Under the pieces are notes generated by a model. That model did no database searches. It was not told the origin of the DNA and saw nothing but the letters and a program-made list of their open reading frames with translations. 11,283 nt of DNA, taken from Candidatus Mediterraneibacter colneyensis (lineage in GTDB: Bacteria; Bacillota; Clostridia; Lachnospirales; Lachnospiraceae). Numbering within the stretch: position 1 is the stretch's first letter; every line of letters starts with the position of its first letter. The stretch spans positions 1 through 11,283 of the forward strand of contig DXEY01000034.1 in NCBI GenBank assembly GCA_019114745.1, given 5' to 3'. Of the stretch, positions 6,393 through 11,283 are shown one piece after another. The translations under genes were made by a program, and so were the position numbers.

Positions 6393-8948
6393 TTACTGGC
6401 TGCCGCCGCTGAGATATTCGTCAAATTCTTCTTTTGTCATAAGCACCTTCCTCGGTTTCGTCCCCTCTTCCGGACCGACGACTCCTGCTTCGGCAAGCTG
6501 ATCCATAATACGCGCAGCCCGGTTAAACCCGATCTTAAACATGCGCTGGAGCATCCCGATGGAAGCTTTTTCTTTGTCAATAATAAGCTTGCCCGCATCC
6601 ACAAAATAGGTGTCCCTGTCGTCGCCGTTCTCAGGAGCAGCAGCCCCTTCGGCAACAGGGATATTGGAATTTATATGTTCTTCCAGCTCGTCATTATATG
6701 TAGTACCGACATTATTCCTGAGAAGATAATCTACAACATCCTGCACTTCCCTGTCGGATACAAACGATCCCTGCACACGTACCGGTTTCGGATAACCGGA
6801 TGGATAAAAGAGCATGTCTCCTTTTCCAAGAAGCTTTTCCGCTCCGTTCATGTCAATGATCGTCCTTGAATCCACACCCGAGGATACAGAAAAGGCTATT
6901 CTTGAAGGCATGTTTGCTTTGATCAGCCCCGTGATGACATTGACAGACGGACGCTGGGTCGCCAGTACAAGATGAAGCCCCGCCGCTCTTGCAAGCTGTG
7001 CGAGACGGCAGATTGCACCCTCCACTTCTCCCGGGGCTACCATCATAAGATCAGCCAGCTCGTCAATAATGATCACGATCTGCGGAAGTTTTTTCCTATT
7101 CTCCTCTCCCGCTTCCCCGCGCTCCACTTTGGCATTGAATCCTTTCAGATCCCTTACATTGTATTCCGCAAACAGCTTATAACGCTTTTCCATCTCTACG
7201 ACCGCCCAGTTCAGAGCGCCCGCCGCCTTTTTCGGATCTGTGACAACAGGGATCATCAGATGGGGGATCCCGTTATATACACTCAGTTCAACCACCTTCG
7301 GGTCGACCAGGATCAGTTTAACTTCATCCGGATCTGCCTTATAGATAATACTCATGATCAGCGTATTGATGCAGACCGATTTTCCGGAACCTGTCGCACC
7401 TGCTACAAGCAGATGGGGCATCTTTGCAATATCCGCCACAACCACCTTGCCTGCAATATCTTTTCCCACGGCAAATGTAATGGGGGAAGCACTGTTCCTG
7501 AATTCAGAAGACTCCAGAAGATCGCGGAGCATGACCGCGGTATTCTCTTTGTTCGGCACTTCGATCCCCACAGCGGCTTTTCCGGGGATCGGCGCCTCGA
7601 TCCTCAGGTCTGCGACCGCCAGGTTGAGCTTGATATCATCGGCAAGCCCTACAATCCTGCTCACTTTTACTCCCTGTTCAGGCTGAAGCTCATACCGGGT
7701 AACAGAGGGACCGCAGCTTGCATTTGTCACATGTACGCCCACGCCGAAGTTCTGGAGTGTCTGTTCCAGTTTCAAGGCAGTAGCACGCAGATGTGCGTCG
7801 GAATCACCGCCGCTTTTCTTTCCGCGTTTGAGCAGGCTGAACGGAGGCGTGCGGTAGACGGATTTCTGCTGATCCTGCTCGATCTGCTTCGCTTCGGCTG
7901 CCACATGCTCTGTCTCTGCGGAAACGATCGCTGCCTCTCCGGCTTTGCTGCGTCTCTTTTTCGTTGTCGAAGGCGCAATGTCCGCATCTGCTGCTTTCTC
8001 CCGCGCCCGGATGTCCTCAGCCGGCATCCCGTCCGCGGACTGATCCAGCGGCTGGATTTTCTCTGCCTGCGTCAAATCCGATGGGAAAGGCTCTGCCCGG
8101 TTGATGACAAATGGATCACGGGGCTCTGCGCTTTCCGCCGGATTCTCTGGTTCGCCGTCCGGGCGAAGCTCATAGATTTCGGGCGATCTGCGCTTCTTAT
8201 GATTTATATCCTGGTTATCTTCGCCAAGAGTAGTTGCGAAGGAAACGCCGGAAACTTTTTTATCTTTTCTCTTAACTTTTTTCTCTGCCTTTTCTGCTTT
8301 TATAGCAGCCGTCTTCTGTCTCTCTTCTTCTCGTCTGCGAGCCCGGATCGCCGCCGTCTCCTGACGGTGTTTCTTTGCGTCCTCGTACGCTTCACGGCTC
8401 TTGCGACCGATCGGAGCGAGCAGTGATTTTTCTGTAACAAGTATCAGACATATCACCGAGAAGATCACGAGAACGACATAGGTTCCCGCCACGCCGATCA
8501 GCGGACACAAAAGGCTGACCAGGCAGCCTCCGGTAAGCCCTCCGGCATTCCTGTGTTCGCTCGCTTCCCGGTAGTACGAGAGAAGGGATGCTCCCGGATG
8601 CCAGGAGTTAAAGATCAGCTCCAGTATCCCTGTGATCAGCAGAAACAGAACAACTGCCGCAGCAATCTTGATATAGGCATGGGTATTTCCTTTATTAGAT
8701 ACGAGGAACGCCGTAAGTGCAAACAGCACAAAGGGCATCACATATGCCATAAATCCGAAAAGTCCGAAAAATACGGATGAGACCGCCTCCCCCGCGATTC
8801 CACCGATCCCAAAATTGCTGAGCACGAGCAGTATGCATACCGCAAGCGATATGAGTATGATGATCTCCCCTCTCAGCTCTGTGCCCTTCTGTTCTTTCTT
8901 CGGCCTGCTCTTAGAATTTTTACTGCGTTTTGTGGATTTAGCAGCCAT
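6393..8948 (-). CDS. ftsK: FtsK/SpoIIIE-family DNA translocase
   Basis: An 851-residue septal DNA pump that moves chromosome ends or the forespore chromosome across the closing septum. About four membrane helices lie at 28-180. A charged, Ala/Lys/Glu-rich and probably disordered or coiled-coil linker spans about 180-380 and has a repeated TAAI(R/K)A motif near 199 and 213. The motor domain follows, with Walker A GATGSGKS (517-524), Walker B IIIDE (626-630) and LATQRPS (662-668). A C-terminal winged-helix gamma domain (about 785-848, GFNRAARIMDQLAEAGVVG) reads DNA polarity signals and is intact. The start follows AAGGGGG. The gene lies directly after tepA, as tepA lies near spoIIIE in Bacillus subtilis, which favours a SpoIIIE-like role, but sequence alone cannot separate FtsK from SpoIIIE. 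A good promoter precedes it. Confidence 0.95.
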   Translation of the reverse strand: MAAKSTKRSKNSKSRPKKEQKGTELRGEIIILISLAVCILLVLSNFGIGGIAGEAVSSVFFGLFGFMAYVMPFVLFALTAFLVSNKGNTHAYIKIAAAVVLFLLITGILELIFNSWHPGASLLSYYREASEHRNAGGLTGGCLVSLLCPLIGVAGTYVVLVIFSVICLILVTEKSLLAPIGRKSREAYEDAKKHRQETAAIRARRREEERQKTAAIKAEKAEKKVKRKDKKVSGVSFATTLGEDNQDINHKKRRSPEIYELRPDGEPENPAESAEPRDPFVINRAEPFPSDLTQAEKIQPLDQSADGMPAEDIRAREKAADADIAPSTTKKRRSKAGEAAIVSAETEHVAAEAKQIEQDQQKSVYRTPPFSLLKRGKKSGGDSDAHLRATALKLEQTLQNFGVGVHVTNASCGPSVTRYELQPEQGVKVSRIVGLADDIKLNLAVADLRIEAPIPGKAAVGIEVPNKENTAVMLRDLLESSEFRNSASPITFAVGKDIAGKVVVADIAKMPHLLVAGATGSGKSVCINTLIMSIIYKADPDEVKLILVDPKVVELSVYNGIPHLMIPVVTDPKKAAGALNWAVVEMEKRYKLFAEYNVRDLKGFNAKVERGEAGEENRKKLPQIVIIIDELADLMMVAPGEVEGAICRLAQLARAAGLHLVLATQRPSVNVITGLIKANMPSRIAFSVSSGVDSRTIIDMNGAEKLLGKGDMLFYPSGYPKPVRVQGSFVSDREVQDVVDYLLRNNVGTTYNDELEEHINSNIPVAEGAAAPENGDDRDTYFVDAGKLIIDKEKASIGMLQRMFKIGFNRAARIMDQLAEAGVVGPEEGTKPRKVLMTKEEFDEYLSGGSQ

Positions 8949-8983
8949 ATAATTCCCCCTTGAAAATTAAACATACTATATTT

Positions 8984-9012
8984 AGTATATCATCATTTGA
9001 AAATCATGTCAT
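8984..9012 (-). promoter_or_regulatory. Predicted sigma-A promoter of ftsK
   Basis: On the minus strand, ATGACA (9007-9012; 5 of 6) is followed after 17 bases by TATACT (8984-8989; 5 of 6). The predicted start, near 8977, is about 28 bases before the ftsK ATG. The -35 box overlaps the tepA stop codon (9012-9014). A small palindrome, ATACTATATTTAGTAT (8973-8988), covers the -10 box and start point. Confidence 0.55.
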
Positions 9013-9752
9013 TATTTTTTTCTCCTCCCCCGCCCGGGCTCCTCTTGTCCCGATCCGGTCCTTCTCTCATCGATCAGTTCATGTAGTTTCTCAAGCGCCT
9101 GACTGATACCGCCCACCTCGTCGATCAGCCCTTCCCGGACTGCTTCCTCCCCCTCAAGAAGCGTTCCCACATCTTTGACGAGCTGTGTAGAATCCAGCAT
9201 CAGTTCTAACAGCCGTTCCTGAGTGATCCCCGAATGTGAGGCGATGAACCGGGCGATCCTGTCCTGGGTTTTCTCCATATTCCGGTAACTCTGGATCACT
9301 CCTATGAACATCCCGGTGGACCTTACCGGATGGATGATCATCGTGCCTGTAGGCACGATAAAAGAGTAATCTGCCGAGACTGCAAGCGGTCCGCCGATGG
9401 AATGGCTGCCTCCCAGGACAAGCGATACCGTGGGCTTGCTCAGCGATGCTATCATTTCTGCGATGGCAAGCCCCGCCTCGACATCCCCTCCCAGTGTATT
9501 AAGAAGGATCAGTATCCCCTCGGTATTCTCATCCTCTTCCGCCTGTGCAAGTTTTGGAAGAAGATGTTCATATTTTGTAGCCTTTGTATTTCCGGATACT
9601 GCCTCATGCCCCTCAATCTCTCCGATAATGCTCAGAAGCTGTATGCCGTGTCCGGTCTTTCCGGCGTCAAGATCTACCGTCCCCATCTCCCGGATCTCTT
9701 CATTTTCCTGCTGTCGGTCTTTTCCCTCCGGGCTTTCCTTTTTATGATCCAT
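9012..9752 (-). CDS. tepA: TepA-like ClpP-family serine protease
   Basis: A 246-residue member of the ClpP/crotonase-fold peptidases, closest in layout to TepA (YmfB) of Bacillus, a ClpP-like protein linked to protein export and spore traits. ClpP-like blocks are NTLGGDVEAGLAIAEMI (85-101), the nucleophile region GGSHSIGGPLAV (114-125), with Ser118 aligning to the ClpP serine, MIIHPVR with His141, and a candidate Asp194 before EEAVREGLIDEVGG. The triad is therefore plausibly intact. Unlike ClpP, it has a hydrophilic N-terminal extension of about 35 residues and a charged tail rich in Gly and Arg. No signal peptide or membrane helix is visible. The start has AGGAGG about 12 bases upstream, a rather long spacing, but no better start is in frame. 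The ftsK neighbour supports the TepA assignment over housekeeping ClpP. The substrate is unknown. Confidence 0.85.
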   Translation of the reverse strand: MDHKKESPEGKDRQQENEEIREMGTVDLDAGKTGHGIQLLSIIGEIEGHEAVSGNTKATKYEHLLPKLAQAEEDENTEGILILLNTLGGDVEAGLAIAEMIASLSKPTVSLVLGGSHSIGGPLAVSADYSFIVPTGTMIIHPVRSTGMFIGVIQSYRNMEKTQDRIARFIASHSGITQERLLELMLDSTQLVKDVGTLLEGEEAVREGLIDEVGGISQALEKLHELIDERRTGSGQEEPGRGRRKK

Positions 9753-9827
9753 GCTCTTTCAATACCTCCTCAGACTTTTCATTTGCTGAGATTAGTATTG
9801 AGAACACAGTGTCATTTTATGCAGAAA

Positions 9828-9864
9828 AATGGTATGGATGCAGATTGTATACATCCATACCATT
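9828..9864 (-). terminator. Intrinsic terminator of metY
   Basis: A perfect 13-bp stem (9828-9840 with 9852-9864; AATGGTATGGATG) has an 11-base loop. It begins six bases after the metY stop, and the minus strand continues from the stem into a run of five T. It separates metY from tepA; the remaining gap to tepA shows no clear promoter. Confidence 0.87.
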
Positions 9865-9870
9865 CTGATA

Positions 9871-11145
9871 TCACCTCAATGCCTGTTCCACATCGGCTAT
9901 AATATCTTCTACATTCTCTATCCCCACACTGAAACGGATCAGGTCAGGCTGAACACCAGCCTCCATCAGTTCCTGTTCGTTCATCTGGCGGTGGGTATGG
10001 CTTGCCGGATGGAGCACACAGCTCCTGGCATCAGCCACATGGGTCACGATCGCAACCATCTTCAGTTTGTCCATCATCTCAACAGCCGCGTCTCTTCCGC
10101 CTTTCAGCCCGAAGGTCAGAACTCCGCATGTTCCATTCGGCATATATTTCTGAGCCAGTTCATAGTATTTGTCTCCCTCAAGAGACGGATAGTTCACCCA
10201 CGCTACTTTCTCATGGCTCTTAAGATACTGCGCCACTTTCAGAGCATTTTCACAATGTCTCGGCATCCTCAGGTGAAGCGTCTCCAGTCCGATATTCAGA
10301 AGGAACGCGTTCTGCGGAGCCTGGATAGAACCAAGATCGCGCATCAACTGAGCCGTCGCTTTGGTAATATACGCGCCTTTCCCGAATTTCTGTGTATATA
10401 CGATCCCGTGATAAGTCTCGTCCGGAGTCGTCAGCCCCGGGAACTTGTCCGCGTGCGCTTCCCAGTCAAAGTTTCCGCTGTCTACGATGGCTCCGCCCAC
10501 ACAGGAGGCATGGCCGTCCATATATTTCGTAGTGGAATGAGTCACAATATCCGCTCCCCACTCAAACGGGCGGCAGTTGATCGGAGTAGCGAACGTATTA
10601 TCTACAATAAACGGAACTCCGTGCGCATGCGCGGCTTTTGCAAACTTTTCAAAATCAAGGACTACCAGCGCCGGATTGGCGATCGACTCGCCGAACACAG
10701 CCTTTGTATTGTCCTGAAATGCCGCTTCCAGTTCCTCTTCTGTGCAGTCCGGATCTACAAAAGTCGCATCCACGCCCATCTTCCTGATCGTGTGGGCATA
10801 GAGATTATATGTACCTCCATACAGAGCGGACGCACAGACGATATGGTCTCCCTCCTGCGCGATGTTCATCACGGCATAAAAGTTTGCCGCCTGGCCTGAC
10901 GAAGTCAGCATTGCTGCCACGCCGCCTTCCAGGTCGCAGATCTTCGCCGCCACTGCGTCATTGGTCGGATTCTGGAGACGGGTATAAAAATATCCCGACT
11001 CTTCCAGGTCAAAAAGACGCCCCATCTGCTCACTGCTTGTATAGCGGAATGTGGTGCTCTGATAGATCGGAAGCACCCTCGCCTCTCCATTGCCCGGTTC
11101 ATATCCTGACTGAATACATTTTGTCTCAATCCTGTAGTCACTCAT
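9871..11145 (-). CDS. metY: O-acetylhomoserine sulfhydrylase (aminocarboxypropyltransferase)
   Basis: This 424-residue PLP enzyme of the Cys/Met metabolism family condenses O-acetylhomoserine with sulfide to give homocysteine, the direct sulfhydrylation route to methionine. The PLP lysine is K207 in HSTTKYMDGH (203-212). Asp182 in VDNTFATP binds the pyridine ring nitrogen by family homology. YFYTRLQNPT (52-61) and SSGQAANFYAVMNIA (82-96) are typical. The length of about 425 residues and the loop ALYGGTYNLYAHT favour MetY over the shorter cystathionine gamma-synthase or lyase enzymes (about 380). The start has AGGAGG about 11 bases upstream. The gene begins 22 bases after the stop of an upstream gene, so the two are probably co-transcribed; any SAM riboswitch or other leader would lie beyond the right edge. 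A strong terminator follows directly. Confidence 0.94.
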   Translation of the reverse strand: MSDYRIETKCIQSGYEPGNGEARVLPIYQSTTFRYTSSEQMGRLFDLEESGYFYTRLQNPTNDAVAAKICDLEGGVAAMLTSSGQAANFYAVMNIAQEGDHIVCASALYGGTYNLYAHTIRKMGVDATFVDPDCTEEELEAAFQDNTKAVFGESIANPALVVLDFEKFAKAAHAHGVPFIVDNTFATPINCRPFEWGADIVTHSTTKYMDGHASCVGGAIVDSGNFDWEAHADKFPGLTTPDETYHGIVYTQKFGKGAYITKATAQLMRDLGSIQAPQNAFLLNIGLETLHLRMPRHCENALKVAQYLKSHEKVAWVNYPSLEGDKYYELAQKYMPNGTCGVLTFGLKGGRDAAVEMMDKLKMVAIVTHVADARSCVLHPASHTHRQMNEQELMEAGVQPDLIRFSVGIENVEDIIADVEQALR

Positions 11146-11167
11146 TTTAGCGTCTCCTCCTGTATGT

Positions 11168-11283
11168 TTATGAATATAGATACTTTTCTTCCAGTTTCTC
11201 TACCATTTCTGTATAGAGTGCCCGGCACTCTTCTCTGCGGTTTTCTTCGATCAGTTTTATGCACGGACTCAGATACTCCTGCC
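11168..11283 (-). CDS. C-terminal end of an unrecognised protein
   Basis: An open minus-strand frame enters from the right edge and ends at TAA (11168-11170), giving 37 residues. They begin QEYLSPCIKLIEENRREECR and continue ALYTEMVEKLEEKYLYS. The peptide is highly charged, looks helical and ends 22 bases before metY, a spacing usual inside an operon. The sequence is too short for me to assign a family; a helical C-terminus as in some transcription factors is possible but not supported by any motif. Confidence 0.6.
   Translation of the reverse strand, partial: QEYLSPCIKLIEENRREECRALYTEMVEKLEEKYLYS

Noticed and set aside
6972..8426. A 484-codon plus-strand open frame opposite ftsK
   Set aside because: It lies inside the ftsK motor and linker coding sequence, and its translation has no recognisable domain. 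Long antisense frames arise here from the codon usage of the real gene.
9753..9827. A promoter for tepA in the gap after the metY terminator
   Set aside because: An ATGACA-like -35 is present but no suitable -10 lies 16-18 bases from it. A promoter must exist unless read-through suffices, but I cannot place it.
9829..10899. A 356-codon plus-strand open frame opposite metY
   Set aside because: It is antisense to the conserved PLP enzyme, begins inside the metY terminator hairpin, and has no motif support.
1..11283. Insertion sequences, phage genes, CRISPR arrays, tRNA or rRNA genes, or a horizontally acquired island
   Set aside because: No transposase or integrase motifs, no spaced direct repeats, no RNA gene signatures; all genes are same-strand housekeeping types with uniform style.

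Overview
The window looks like chromosomal core DNA from an anaerobic Firmicute of the class Clostridia, most likely a Lachnospiraceae-type gut bacterium. This is an inference from the gene set (Nfn-type transhydrogenase, monofunctional formate-THF ligase, TepA next to FtsK/SpoIIIE, iron-dependent alcohol dehydrogenase), strong AGGAGG ribosome binding sites and moderate GC with AT-rich intergenic gaps. All nine genes (seven complete, two cut by the window edges) lie on the minus strand, so the map reads right to left. I see no RNA genes, mobile elements, CRISPR arrays or broken genes. The longest gap without a gene is about 160 bases.

In transcription order: (1) at the right edge, the last 37 codons of an unrecognised gene, followed 22 bases later by metY (O-acetylhomoserine sulfhydrylase), which ends in a strong intrinsic terminator at 9828-9864. 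(2) tepA, a ClpP-like serine protease relative, then ftsK/spoIIIE, the septal DNA translocase; a good promoter sits exactly between them. (3) fhs and folD, the two central tetrahydrofolate C1 enzymes, followed by a membrane-anchored zinc-ribbon/TPR/chitobiase-C-like protein of unknown function whose ribosome binding site contains the folD stop codon. An A/T-flanked hairpin at 2381-2444 closes this group. (4) An iron-containing alcohol dehydrogenase with its own promoter and a near-consensus Rex (NADH/NAD+ sensor) operator over the predicted start point, closed by a hairpin at 1087-1111. (5) The nfnA-nfnB pair with its own promoter; nfnB runs off the left edge.

Functionally, much of the left two-thirds deals with one-carbon and pyridine-nucleotide redox balance. 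Fhs and FolD interconvert formate and methylene-THF, commonly using NADP(H). Nfn links NADH, NADPH and ferredoxin. The alcohol dehydrogenase disposes of reducing equivalents and appears to be under redox control. The right third holds cell-division/sporulation DNA transport and sulfur amino-acid synthesis.

I do not see a clear new multi-gene system. The best leads are the Rex-controlled alcohol dehydrogenase promoter, the three copies of the 10-mer CTTGTATTGT packed around it, the uncharacterised membrane protein in the folate operon, and the Cys/His tail on NfnA.
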